This document shows, one piece after another, positions 1 through 8,007 of a stretch of 64,000 nt of DNA (position 1 is its first letter; each line of letters starts with the position of its first letter). The notes under the pieces were generated by a model. That model made no database searches and was not told where the DNA came from. It saw nothing but the letters and a program-made list of their open reading frames with translations. The stretch spans positions 32,465 to 96,464 of the forward strand of contig NZ_AKJK01000102.1 of assembly GCF_000282375.1 (NCBI RefSeq). The letters run 5' to 3'. The position numbers and the translations under genes are program-made. This DNA comes from Pseudomonas sp. GM50 (lineage in GTDB: Bacteria > Pseudomonadota > Gammaproteobacteria > Pseudomonadales > Pseudomonadaceae).

Positions 1-503
1 ATAATTACGGTCCTTATCACTTCCCCGAGAAGCTGATTCCCCATGTGATTCTGAATGCGATCCACGGACGGCCTTTGCCGGTCTACGGCGATGGTTTACA
101 GATTCGTGACTGGTTGTTTGTAGAAGATCATGCCCGCGCCTTATGCGAGGTCGTGTGTCGGGGCAAGGTCGGCGAAACCTACAACATCGGCGGCCATAAC
201 GAGAAAACCAATCTTGAGGTCGTGGAAACCTTGTGTGATCTGCTCGAAGAGTTGGCCCCCAACAAGCCAGCGGGTGTCGATCGTTATCGCGAGTTGATTA
301 CCTTCGTCAAGGATCGGCCGGGGCATGATCTTCGTTACGCCATCGATGCGGGCAAGATCGAGCGCGAACTCGGTTGGCGACCAGAGGAAACCTTTGAGAG
401 CGGTATACGCAAAACGGTTCAGTGGTATCTGGACCATCAAGAATGGTGGCAACGAGTCCTCAACGGTGAGTACCGCCCGGAGCGTCTTGGCCATATCGGT
501 TGA
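1..503 (+). CDS. rfbB: dTDP-glucose 4,6-dehydratase, C-terminal part (5' end outside window)
   Basis: Last 166 codons of the enzyme that turns dTDP-glucose into dTDP-4-keto-6-deoxyglucose, the second step of dTDP-L-rhamnose synthesis in the cytoplasm. The frame is open to the window edge, so the gene is cut here, not broken. The first visible residues, NYGPYHFPEKLIP, are the family signature after the YxxxK catalytic region. They are followed by GRPLPVYGDGLQIRDWLFVE and by the tail motif with DRPGHDLRYAID. It lies 45 bases upstream of rfbA on the same strand, so it is the leading visible gene of an rfbBAC(D) operon. Identification is firm; regulation cannot be judged because the promoter is outside. 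Confidence 0.95.
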   Translation, partial: NYGPYHFPEKLIPHVILNAIHGRPLPVYGDGLQIRDWLFVEDHARALCEVVCRGKVGETYNIGGHNEKTNLEVVETLCDLLEELAPNKPAGVDRYRELITFVKDRPGHDLRYAIDAGKIERELGWRPEETFESGIRKTVQWYLDHQEWWQRVLNGEYRPERLGHIG

Positions 504-548
504 ACCATTCAAACCCTGCCTCTATTAAACTTTGAAGGGAATCCTCAT

Positions 549-1427
549 ATGAAAGGCATCATTCTGGCGGGAGGCTCCGGCACTCGCTTGCATCCCATTA
601 CTCGCGGTGTATCCAAACAACTGCTGCCCGTCTATGACAAGCCGATGATTTATTATCCGCTGTCGGTATTAATGCTGGCGGGCATTCGCGAGATATTGAT
701 TATTTCCACGCCGCAGGACTTGCCTAACTTCCAGAACCTGTTGGGTGATGGCTCTTCTTTCGGCATTGAACTCAGTTATGCCGAACAGCCTTCTCCCGAT
801 GGTCTGGCCCAGGCCTTTCTGATCGGCGAGGATTTTATCGGCGACAGTAATGTGGCGCTGATTCTGGGCGATAACATCTTCTATGGTTATGGCTTCAGCG
901 CCTTGTTGCGCGAAGCGTCACAACGACAGACCGGTGCCACCGTCTTTGGTTATCGAGTCAGCGATCCAGAGCGTTTTGGCGTTGTCGAGTTCGACAGTAA
1001 CGGCAAAGCGATCTCGATCGAAGAGAAGCCTAAACATCCGAAATCCGACTATGCCGTCACCGGTTTGTATTTCTATGACAAAGACGTGGTGCGCATTGCA
1101 AAGCAAGTCAAACCTTCGATACGCGGCGAACTTGAAATCACTGACGTGAACAACGCCTACCTGGAGCGCGGGGACCTGCATGTCAGCGTGCTCGGGCGTG
1201 GTTTTGCCTGGCTGGACACCGGGACCCATGACTCATTGATGGAGGCGGGGCACTTCGTCCAGACCATCGAAGCGCGGCAGGGCCTGAAAGTGGCCTGTCT
1301 GGAAGAGGTGGCGTACCACCAGGGTTGGTTGTCGGCTGCGCAATTGGATCAACAAGCCACCGCGCTATACAAAACCGGTTACGGTCAATACCTGGCACGG
1401 GTGCTGACAACGGAGCCTGCGAAATGA
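549..1427 (+). CDS. rfbA: glucose-1-phosphate thymidylyltransferase
   Basis: Joins dTTP and glucose-1-phosphate into dTDP-glucose, the first step of the dTDP-L-rhamnose pathway. The 292-residue product has the usual length. The N-terminal nucleotide-binding motif GGSGTRLHPIT is followed by KQLLPVYDKPM. The metal and sugar-binding region ALILGDNIFYG and the product-site motif EEKPKHPKSDYAVTGLYFYD are all present. The ATG at 549 is preceded by a purine-rich ribosome site (GAAGGGA, 534-540). Its stop overlaps the rfbC start as ATGA, so the two are translationally coupled. Confidence 0.97.
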   Translation: MKGIILAGGSGTRLHPITRGVSKQLLPVYDKPMIYYPLSVLMLAGIREILIISTPQDLPNFQNLLGDGSSFGIELSYAEQPSPDGLAQAFLIGEDFIGDSNVALILGDNIFYGYGFSALLREASQRQTGATVFGYRVSDPERFGVVEFDSNGKAISIEEKPKHPKSDYAVTGLYFYDKDVVRIAKQVKPSIRGELEITDVNNAYLERGDLHVSVLGRGFAWLDTGTHDSLMEAGHFVQTIEARQGLKVACLEEVAYHQGWLSAAQLDQQATALYKTGYGQYLARVLTTEPAK

Positions 1428-1963
1428 ATGTCATCAACACCCGGTTGCCTGGTGTACTGATCATCGAGCCTAAAATCTTCGGCGATGTCCGCGGGTTCTT
1501 TCTCGAGAGTTATCACCAGGAGCGTTATCGCGACGCCGGCATCGAATTGCCTTTCGTCCAGGACAATCACTCGCGCTCGCAGTATGGCGTGTTGCGTGGT
1601 TTGCACTTCCAGCGGACCCGGCCGCAGGGCAAGTTGGTGCGGGTCACCCAAGGTGCGGTGTACGACGTGGTAGTGGACATCAATCCCCAATCCCCCACTT
1701 GTGGTGAACATGTGGGCGTCAAGTTGACCGCTGACAACCATCTGCAGCTATGGGTGCCGCCGGGTTATGCCCACGGCTTCTGTGTGCTCAGTGATACCGC
1801 CGATTTTCAATACAAATGCACCGATTTTTATTACCCCGAAGACGAGGGTGGCCTGCTCTGGAATGACCCAGAGTTGGACATTGCCTGGCCCTTGGAGTCG
1901 CCTCAACTTTCGGAAAAAGACTTGCGCAACCCGCGCTTGCGCGCGGTGTTGAATGGAGAATGA
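1424..1963 (+). CDS. rfbC: dTDP-4-dehydrorhamnose 3,5-epimerase
   Basis: Epimerises dTDP-4-keto-6-deoxyglucose at C3 and C5, the third rhamnose step. The 179-residue product begins MNVINTRLPGVLIIEP. It carries the cupin-fold hallmarks RGFFLESY, the catalytic-histidine segment VLRGLHFQ, then PQGKLVRV and YAHGFCVLSD. The ATG at 1424 overlaps the rfbA stop by four bases; the frame is open further upstream inside rfbA, but the family N-terminus fits 1424. The stop is followed two bases later by the start of an rfbD remnant. Confidence 0.96.
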   Translation: MNVINTRLPGVLIIEPKIFGDVRGFFLESYHQERYRDAGIELPFVQDNHSRSQYGVLRGLHFQRTRPQGKLVRVTQGAVYDVVVDINPQSPTCGEHVGVKLTADNHLQLWVPPGYAHGFCVLSDTADFQYKCTDFYYPEDEGGLLWNDPELDIAWPLESPQLSEKDLRNPRLRAVLNGE

Positions 1964-1965
1964 CC

Positions 1966-2182
1966 ATGCGAGTTCTAGTGACCGGGGCTCAAGGGCAGGT
2001 CGGATGTGAGTTGCTGCAGAGGGCACCGCACGGGTTTAACGTCATAGGCTACAACTCGAGGGAGCTGGATATCAGCGACTGGGCAAACCCTTGAGCAGGC
2101 TCACGGATTGGTGCCGCGAAGCTGGGTAGAGGAGTTGCAACGGGTGCTTAAACAACTGGATAAAGTAGCCTCTGATGCCTGA
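1966..2182 (+). pseudogene. rfbD: dTDP-4-dehydrorhamnose reductase remnant, internally deleted
   Basis: The ATG at 1966 opens a reading frame with the Rossmann start of RfbD (MRVLVTGAQGQVGCEL, then VIGYNSRELDISDW), but it stops after 42 residues at 2092-2094. From 2105, in another frame, comes what looks like the family's last helix (GLVPRSWVEELQRVLKQL) running to a stop at 2180-2182. RfbD proteins are normally near 300 residues, so about 230 codons between the two ends appear lost, with a frame change at the join. The last rhamnose step cannot be done from this locus; another reductase gene elsewhere would be needed. The N-terminal match is strong, the C-terminal match moderate. Confidence 0.8.
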
Positions 2183-2634
2183 CTCCTCGCGGCCCCGATA
2201 CTTATGCCGCTACTCTGTATTTATTTATTAGTGGTCTATACTTAATATTGAAATACTGTCTGCGGTCGTTTTGGCTGGAACTTCCAATCACAATAAAGCC
2301 GCCAAGACTCCAAGGTTGGGAGAATCCTGACTAATAATAACAATAAGCCTGTTCGGCGAATGATTCATGCTCGAAAATCTGTGTTGAAAATGCCTTGTTA
2401 TGCGGCGAAAGTCGTAGAAAACGTCTGCAACCTCTCGTTCAGCGCCAATGCTTTGTCCAAGGTGTGGGGAAGGAGAGGTCTATGGCGTGCAACACCTATA
2501 AGTGACATGCTCCAAAGGAGGCAATGCGCATGAATTGGCTGGTTCAATCGGTCAGTTTAATTCGTCCTGCTGTTCCATTCCTGGTCCCTTAGTATCAAAT
2601 CTTATAGAGAGTTGATGTCGAGAAGGAGTCTGAT
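2183..2634 (+). other. intergenic leader of the gfc-like operon
   Basis: No family-level gene is visible in these 452 bases. The region separates the rfbD remnant from the exopolysaccharide operon and must hold that operon's promoter. An AT-rich stretch around 2215-2260 is the likeliest promoter zone, but no clean -35/-10 pair was found. It also contains the short frame listed separately at 2530-2592. Confidence 0.5.
2530..2592 (+). CDS. possible 20-residue leader peptide or small membrane protein
   Basis: A short frame starting ATG at 2530 encodes 20 residues (MNWLVQSVSLIRPAVPFLVP). It is preceded by an excellent ribosome site, AAAGGAGG at 2514-2521, with eight bases of spacing. The peptide is hydrophobic with two prolines and ends 42 bases before the secreted GfcA-like gene. 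A second in-frame ATG lies at 2524. The strong site is the main support; a frame this short can arise by chance. Confidence 0.3.
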   Translation: MNWLVQSVSLIRPAVPFLVP

Positions 2635-2889
2635 ATGAAGATACTACTTACGGCCGGCTTGCTGGCTGTCATGAGCACTGCAGTGTTGGCGGCGGAAGAA
2701 CCATTGACCGAATCACTGAGCTTGAACACCCCGTTGGTCGGAGGAGTAACAGTCGCCGAAACCGTGGTGATTGGCGCAGCTATCGCTGGCGCTGCAGTGG
2801 CTGCTTCAAACTCCGGTGGCAGTTCCAATGGCGGTACCTCTGGAACGGGCGGCACCACCGGTACAGGTGGTACAACTGGTACCAACTAA
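2635..2889 (+). CDS. GfcA/YjbE-like small secreted glycine-rich protein
   Basis: An 84-residue protein with a clear Sec signal peptide (MKILLTAGLLAVMSTAVLAA, cut after about residue 20). A hydrophobic Ala/Val/Gly stretch follows (roughly 45-61), then a low-complexity Gly/Thr/Ser tail with GTGGTTGTGGTTG repeats. This is the architecture of the first gene of gfc (group 4 capsule) and yjb exopolysaccharide operons, whose role is poorly known. It heads the operon here and is followed by a terminator-like hairpin, which would favour high expression relative to the downstream genes. The start is supported by a GAAGGAG-like site just upstream. Family call rests on context and architecture. Confidence 0.7.
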   Translation: MKILLTAGLLAVMSTAVLAAEEPLTESLSLNTPLVGGVTVAETVVIGAAIAGAAVAASNSGGSSNGGTSGTGGTTGTGGTTGTN

Positions 2890-2911
2890 TACCCCGCGAA
2901 GTGTGTTGTAC

Positions 2912-2946
2912 AAGATCACTCAGAACTTTCTGGGTGATCTTGTTTT
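2912..2946 (+). terminator. intra-operon hairpin between GfcA-like and export genes
   Basis: Arms 2912-2923 and 2930-2941 pair over 12 positions (one G-T wobble) around a six-base loop, followed by GTTTT. It lies 31 bases before the start of the export lipoprotein gene on the same strand. It looks like a partial terminator that would let the first small gene be made in excess. Confidence 0.6.
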
Positions 2947-2976
2947 AGACTTGCCCTCGACTAGCGTAGTGCCATT

Positions 2977-4089
2977 ATGATCCGTAGGTTTTCTGTTGTT
3001 ATGCTGGCAAGTATCAGCTTGTCCGGCTGTATGTTTTCGCCTGGTCAACACATGGACACCAGTCAAATGGTGAGTGACGGCTCTCCGGAGAGTAGCCGGG
3101 TGGAACTTATTCCCATCACCCCTAAATTGATTGCCATGGATGCCGCCACGCAAGTTCGCGAATCGGTTCCCTCGGCGTTGTTGTCCTATGTTCCGGGCGG
3201 TTATCGCGTGGGCGCCAATGACCTGTTGTTTATCACGGTCTGGGATCATCCCGAGTTGACGGCGCCTTCGGGGCCACAACAGCAAATCGATGCCAACGGT
3301 CGTCTGGTTCGCCCGGACGGCACGCTGTTTTATCCCTACATCGGTAATATTCCGGCCGCCGGTAAAACCATCGAAGAGTTGCGAGCCTTTATCGCCGAGC
3401 GCTTGTCGCAATTCGTCGAAAGCCCTCAGGTCGACGTCAGCGTATTGCGCTTCGCCAGCCAGACCGTAGTGATTTCCGGCGCTGTGGCAAGAGCCGGCCA
3501 ACAGTCGATCACCACCACCCCGTTGAGTGTGGTGGAGGCCATTGGCGCGGCCGGTGTGGACCCCTCGAATGCAGACCTGTCAGGCCTGACGCTGACCCGG
3601 GACGGGCGCGAGTACAGGCTGGATCTGGACACCCTCAATCGCCAGGACTCGCAGTTGCAGGGCGTCTACCTCAAGGGCGGCGACCGGCTGTACTTGCCCT
3701 ATAACGATCTCAAGCGGATTTACGTCATGGGTGAAGTCAACCAGCCGCGCGCGCTGAGCTTCAAGAGCAAAACGATGAACCTCACTGATGCTCTGGGTAC
3801 TGTAGGCGGTTTGAACCAGACCACCTCAAATGGCAACGCGGTGTACGTCATTCGCGGCGCGGACCACCTGGAAACCGAACCGGCCAAGGTGTACCAGCTC
3901 GATGCCGAATCCCCTTCGGCGTTGGTGTTGGCCACCCGTTTCGACTTGCAGCCGCAAGACATCGTCTATGTCGGCCCAGCCGGCGTGACGCGCTGGAACC
4001 GTCTGATCAGCCAGCTTCTGCCTACCGCCACTGTCCTCGGGACCGGTGCCAGCTCCCTCAATGACCTCAGCGAAGCCAACAGCAGATAA
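2977..4089 (+). CDS. Wza/GfcE-like outer-membrane polysaccharide export lipoprotein
   Basis: A 370-residue protein of the polysaccharide biosynthesis/export family, which forms the outer-membrane channel. It starts with a lipoprotein signal (MIRRFSVVMLASISLSGC, lipobox LSGC). The export domain begins near residue 75 (YRVGANDLLFITVWDHPEL). Two SLBB-like segments follow: VVISGAVARAGQQ, then IYVMGEVNQPRAL. The order here (GfcA, GfcE-like, GfcB, GfcC, GfcD) differs from E. coli, where gfcE follows gfcD. No Wzc/Etk-type kinase gene accompanies it in this operon. The next gene begins 15 bases after its stop. Function is confident at family level. Confidence 0.88.
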   Translation: MIRRFSVVMLASISLSGCMFSPGQHMDTSQMVSDGSPESSRVELIPITPKLIAMDAATQVRESVPSALLSYVPGGYRVGANDLLFITVWDHPELTAPSGPQQQIDANGRLVRPDGTLFYPYIGNIPAAGKTIEELRAFIAERLSQFVESPQVDVSVLRFASQTVVISGAVARAGQQSITTTPLSVVEAIGAAGVDPSNADLSGLTLTRDGREYRLDLDTLNRQDSQLQGVYLKGGDRLYLPYNDLKRIYVMGEVNQPRALSFKSKTMNLTDALGTVGGLNQTTSNGNAVYVIRGADHLETEPAKVYQLDAESPSALVLATRFDLQPQDIVYVGPAGVTRWNRLISQLLPTATVLGTGASSLNDLSEANSR

Positions 4090-4103
4090 GGCTCTATCCC
4101 TCC

Positions 4104-4763
4104 GTGAAAATTTTGCCTACCTGCGCCGGTCTGACGATGGCGCTCTTGCTGTGCGGGTGTAACCCGTTGATGAGGGCCTCCTGGGACACTCTCGAATCCT
4201 CCGTCGCAGGACCTGCCTCCATCAACTTGACCCGCGCGCAGGTCGACGCCGTGCCGTATCCGCAGATCCTGGTCACCACCACCTCCAGCGAGGGGGTGAT
4301 GGCCTTGGCTCGCCGGCGGGGCGACCTGCAGTTCTGGGTCGCTTCTGGCAAGCAAGTACTGATGATGCGCGACGGTCTGGTGGTACGCACCGTCGGGCTG
4401 GGCGTTTCTCTGGATGGCACTCGCTTCAATGATGAGTCGCCGTTCAAGCGCGGCCTTCAGCATTTGCCCGACGGTTATACCAGCACGCGCTGGGTCGACA
4501 TCTACGACGGCAACCGTATCGGTATCGCTGTCAACAGCCGTTTCAGCACCCATGACATCGAGACCATTCGCATTCTGGACAAGGATTACGCCTTGCTGCG
4601 CATCGACGAGCAGGTGGATGTACCCACCCTGAATTTCCGCGCCACCAACCGCTACTGGGTCGACCCCCAGGACGGTTTCATCCTGCGCAGTGAGCAGCAC
4701 CTGACGCCGCAGCTGTTCCTGAAAATCGTGCAGGTACGCCCTGATCGGGGGGCTGCCCGGTGA
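4104..4763 (+). CDS. YjbF/GfcB-family lipoprotein
   Basis: A 219-residue predicted lipoprotein: a GTG start at 4104, signal sequence MKILPTCAGLTMALLLCGC with the modified Cys at about residue 19. The rest is the YjbF family fold (segments LTRAQVDAVPYPQILVTT and RDGLVVRTVGLG are characteristic). Such proteins sit in the periplasmic face of the outer membrane and are needed for secretion of group 4 capsule or Yjb polysaccharide by an unknown mechanism. The stop overlaps the GTG start of the next gene (GTGA), marking tight operon coupling. Confidence 0.85.
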   Translation: MKILPTCAGLTMALLLCGCNPLMRASWDTLESSVAGPASINLTRAQVDAVPYPQILVTTTSSEGVMALARRRGDLQFWVASGKQVLMMRDGLVVRTVGLGVSLDGTRFNDESPFKRGLQHLPDGYTSTRWVDIYDGNRIGIAVNSRFSTHDIETIRILDKDYALLRIDEQVDVPTLNFRATNRYWVDPQDGFILRSEQHLTPQLFLKIVQVRPDRGAAR

Positions 4764-5527
4764 AGTGTTCGAACCTTGTATTGCTTGGCTTGCTCTTGAT
4801 TGGTCCGAGTGTGGGCCAGGCTGCCGTGACGGTCAGCGGTGATGTGGGCAGTCCCGGTCCCATCGACGTCAAACCCGGTGCACGTTTGCTGGACGTCATT
4901 CGAGGCGCTCAACCCAATGCCGAAAGTTACTGGCTGGGTGCCGCGTGGCTGCACCGCTCATTGGAGGATAAGCAAGCGCGTTTGAAGGCAGGCGTCCTGT
5001 TCGATCTGAAACTGCTGCAACGGGGTGCCTTGCTGGATGGCAAGGGCACGCGAGCAGATTTGAGTGCGCGCCTGTATGAGCAGATCGAGCGACTGCCGAT
5101 CACTGGGCGCCAAGTCGCAGTGCTCGACCCGATCGCCGTGGAAGTGGGCTTCGCCCGCAACGCGTTGCTGGATGATGGTGACCGTCTTGTTTATCCCGCG
5201 CGGCCGTCCACCGTGGAAATCCTCGGGGCAGTCGCGCAGCCCTGTCATGTGCCTTACCGCGCCCTGCAGGAAGTTCGTGCCTACGTGCGGGACTGCCCCA
5301 TCCTCGACGACGCCGAGCGCGATTACCTATGGCTGATCCAGCCCGACGGCGAGGTCAGGCGCGTAGGTGTGGCGGCATGGAATCGTGAGGATGGCATCGT
5401 GGCTGCTCCTGGCAGCAAGATCCTGGTGCCGATCAGGAACGACGACCTCGAGACGCCGACCCCAGAGCTCAATCAACAACTGGCCGAGTTTCTCGCCACT
5501 CAACCCTTGGCTGAGGTGGCCCCTTGA
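4760..5527 (+). CDS. YjbG/GfcC-family periplasmic protein
   Basis: A 255-residue exported protein with signal peptide (MKCSNLVLLGLLLIGPSVGQA). An SLBB/ubiquitin-like start follows (VTVSGDVGSPGPIDVKPGAR), and a second similar domain with VEILGAVAQPCHVPY around residue 152 onward. This matches GfcC, a soluble periplasmic protein of group 4 capsule loci with two beta-grasp domains resembling those of Wza. GTG start overlapping the previous stop; its own stop overlaps the next start (TTGA). Confidence 0.85.
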   Translation: MKCSNLVLLGLLLIGPSVGQAAVTVSGDVGSPGPIDVKPGARLLDVIRGAQPNAESYWLGAAWLHRSLEDKQARLKAGVLFDLKLLQRGALLDGKGTRADLSARLYEQIERLPITGRQVAVLDPIAVEVGFARNALLDDGDRLVYPARPSTVEILGAVAQPCHVPYRALQEVRAYVRDCPILDDAERDYLWLIQPDGEVRRVGVAAWNREDGIVAAPGSKILVPIRNDDLETPTPELNQQLAEFLATQPLAEVAP

Positions 5528-7626
5528 AGTGCCCGTTGACGTTACGTTTTGCTGCTGTATTGATCCTGCCCTGCGGAATGGTTCACGGTGAACCGCGTTA
5601 TACCCAAAGTGATTTTGGTGGCGTCGGTCTGTTACAGACCCCCACCGCGCGCATGGCCCCCGCAGGGGAGTTGAGCGCCACGGCCAGTCGTACCGATCCT
5701 TACACCCGCTATGGTTTTTCCCTGCAGCCGCTCGATTGGCTGGAAGGCTCGTTTCGTTACACCGCGATCACCAACCGCAAGTACGGCACCGAAGAGTTGA
5801 GCGGCGATCAGAGCTTCAAAGACAAAGCCATCGATATCAAGGCGCGGCTTTGGGAAGAAAGTCACTGGGCACCGCAGGTCGCCGTCGGTGCACGGGACAT
5901 CGGCGGTACCGGACTGTTTTCCAGCGAGTATTTCGTCGCCAACAAACGCTATGGCGACCTGGATTTCAGTCTCGGTATTGCTTGGGGGTATCTGGGTAAT
6001 CGAGGGGATTTCAGTAACCCGCTCGCGGTCTTCGGCAGCCAGTTCAACGACCGGCCAGAGAGCACGGCGGCTATCGCCAGGGCAGGGGACGTGAACACCA
6101 ATGCGTATTTCAGAGGCCATCCTTCGTTGTTTGGCGGGGTTGCCTACCAAACGCCGTGGGCACCGCTGAGCCTGAAGATCGAGTACGAAGGCAACGATTA
6201 CAAAAATGAGCCGCTCGACAACTCGATCAAGCAAGACCTGCCGATCAACATCGGCGTGGTCTACAAGCTGGCCGACAGTGTCGATTTGAGTGCTGGCTGG
6301 GAGCGTGGCAATACGGCGATGTTCGGCATCACCCTGCACACCAACTTTGTCAGCCGCAAGGCACCGGCCAAGACGTACGACCCTCCCGCCGAGCCGTTGC
6401 CGGTGCAGGAGCCGTCGACCCCGGCCGACCAGGTCAACTGGGCCGATGTCTCTGATCGGCTACAGCAAAATGCCGGCTACAAGGTGAAACGCATCGCCCA
6501 GCGCGGTTCGGAGCTGATGGTGTATGGCGAGCAGTCTCGCTATTTTTATTCGGCCAAGTCCGTCGGGCGAGCCAGTCGGATTCTCGATAACAGCGTCAAT
6601 CAGGACATCGACTGGTTCACCCTGGTGAACCAGCGCTATGACATGTCCATCGAGGAAACCAGCGTACCGCGCGAAACGTTCCGCGCGGTCGTGAACAATG
6701 ACCAGCCGCTTAAGGATCTGCACCGTACGACCGAGGTCAATCCAGCGACTGCGCACCGCGAAACCACGCTCTACACCCAGGCGCTGGAACCGTTCAGTTA
6801 CGGCTTCGGCCTGGGCTACAAACAGAACATTGGCGGCCCCGACGGACTGATCTATCAGTTCACCGCCGATGCCGACGCGGAGTACCGTTTCACCCGCAAT
6901 ACCTGGTGGAGTGGCTTGCTCAGTGCCAACCTGCTGAACAACTACGACAAGTTCACCTACGACGCGCCGAGCGGGTTGCCGCGAGTGCGCACTGATCTGC
7001 GCCAATACATGACCACCTCCGATGTGATGATGCCGACGTTCCAGTTCAACCATGCGGTGCAGCTGGATCGGGATTGGTACGGCATGGCCTACGGCGGCTA
7101 TCTGGAATCCATGTTCGCCGGCGTCGGCAGCGAAGTGTTGTATCGACCCACGGGGAAACGCTGGTCGGTGGGCGCAGAGCTGAACTTTGTGCGTCAGCGG
7201 GACTATGATCAGGGTTTCGGCCTGCGTGACTACAAGACCGTGACGGGCCATGTCACCAGCTATACTGAACTGCCCAATGACATGCTTGCAGCGGTCAGTG
7301 TCGGGCGTTATCTGGCGCGGGACTGGGGCACCACCGTCGACTTGTCGCGGGAGTTCAAGAACGGTGTGAAATTTGGCGCCTGGGTCACTCTGACCAGCGC
7401 GTCGAAGGAGGAGTATGGCGAGGGCAGCTTCGACAAAGGGATCTATATTTCCATCCCGTTCGACGAGTTGATGAGCACCTCCACCATGCGTCGGGCCAAC
7501 ATCGTCTGGGCGCCACTGACCCGCGATGGTGGTGCACGCCTGAGCCGCGCCTACTCGCTGCAGACCATGACCGACGGGCGTAACAGCGACCTGTTCTACA
7601 ACAACTTCGAGAAAATTACCGAATGA
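5524..7626 (+). CDS. YjbH/GfcD-family outer-membrane exopolysaccharide protein
   Basis: A 700-residue protein that starts at TTG 5524, overlapping the previous stop. A signal peptide (ending near MVHGEP) leads into repeated amphipathic beta-strands. The N-terminal hallmark is GGVGLLQTPTARMAPAGELS, and many alternating aromatic strands run to the C-terminus, consistent with an outer-membrane beta-barrel. Family members act with GfcB and GfcC in export of yjb or group 4 polysaccharides. The length is typical for GfcD. Its stop overlaps the start of the VanZ-like gene. Confidence 0.88.
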   Translation: MKCPLTLRFAAVLILPCGMVHGEPRYTQSDFGGVGLLQTPTARMAPAGELSATASRTDPYTRYGFSLQPLDWLEGSFRYTAITNRKYGTEELSGDQSFKDKAIDIKARLWEESHWAPQVAVGARDIGGTGLFSSEYFVANKRYGDLDFSLGIAWGYLGNRGDFSNPLAVFGSQFNDRPESTAAIARAGDVNTNAYFRGHPSLFGGVAYQTPWAPLSLKIEYEGNDYKNEPLDNSIKQDLPINIGVVYKLADSVDLSAGWERGNTAMFGITLHTNFVSRKAPAKTYDPPAEPLPVQEPSTPADQVNWADVSDRLQQNAGYKVKRIAQRGSELMVYGEQSRYFYSAKSVGRASRILDNSVNQDIDWFTLVNQRYDMSIEETSVPRETFRAVVNNDQPLKDLHRTTEVNPATAHRETTLYTQALEPFSYGFGLGYKQNIGGPDGLIYQFTADADAEYRFTRNTWWSGLLSANLLNNYDKFTYDAPSGLPRVRTDLRQYMTTSDVMMPTFQFNHAVQLDRDWYGMAYGGYLESMFAGVGSEVLYRPTGKRWSVGAELNFVRQRDYDQGFGLRDYKTVTGHVTSYTELPNDMLAAVSVGRYLARDWGTTVDLSREFKNGVKFGAWVTLTSASKEEYGEGSFDKGIYISIPFDELMSTSTMRRANIVWAPLTRDGGARLSRAYSLQTMTDGRNSDLFYNNFEKITE

Positions 7627-7982
7627 TCACGTGGTTCAAAGGCCTGGTCGAGTTGCCATTCTGGCTCCGGGGCTTGGTCTTTGCCACGGTGACGGTGATT
7701 CTGCTGTTCGCAGGATTACGCCCCCAGCCGATCCCGGAGCTGTTCGCCGAAGAGGACAAGCTCCATCACTGGATCGGCTTTCTGGTATTTGCGTGCAGCT
7801 GCCGCCTGGCCTTTCCCAATGTGAAATTCCGCTGGATAGCCTTGGGGTGTTTACTCACCGGCGTGCTAATCGAAGCCGCGCAAGGTTTGATGCCGCTGCG
7901 CACGGCTTCGCCCTACGACATGCTGGCAAATACTATCGGCGTATTGATGGGCCTGCTGGTTGCGAGGTACTGGTTGCGCTAG
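7623..7982 (+). CDS. VanZ-like membrane protein
   Basis: A 119-residue integral membrane protein with about four helices. It has the VanZ-family pattern of conserved charged residues between helices (EEDKLHHWIGFLVFA and LIEAAQGLMPLRTASPYDML). The ATG at 7623 overlaps the YjbH-like stop by four bases, making this the last gene of the operon. VanZ domains are found in polysaccharide and teicoplanin-resistance contexts with no settled biochemistry. The following gene is convergent, 25 bases away. Confidence 0.8.
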   Translation: MITWFKGLVELPFWLRGLVFATVTVILLFAGLRPQPIPELFAEEDKLHHWIGFLVFACSCRLAFPNVKFRWIALGCLLTGVLIEAAQGLMPLRTASPYDMLANTIGVLMGLLVARYWLR

Positions 7983-8007
7983 ACGTCAGCGGACCGGATC
8001 TGCTACC

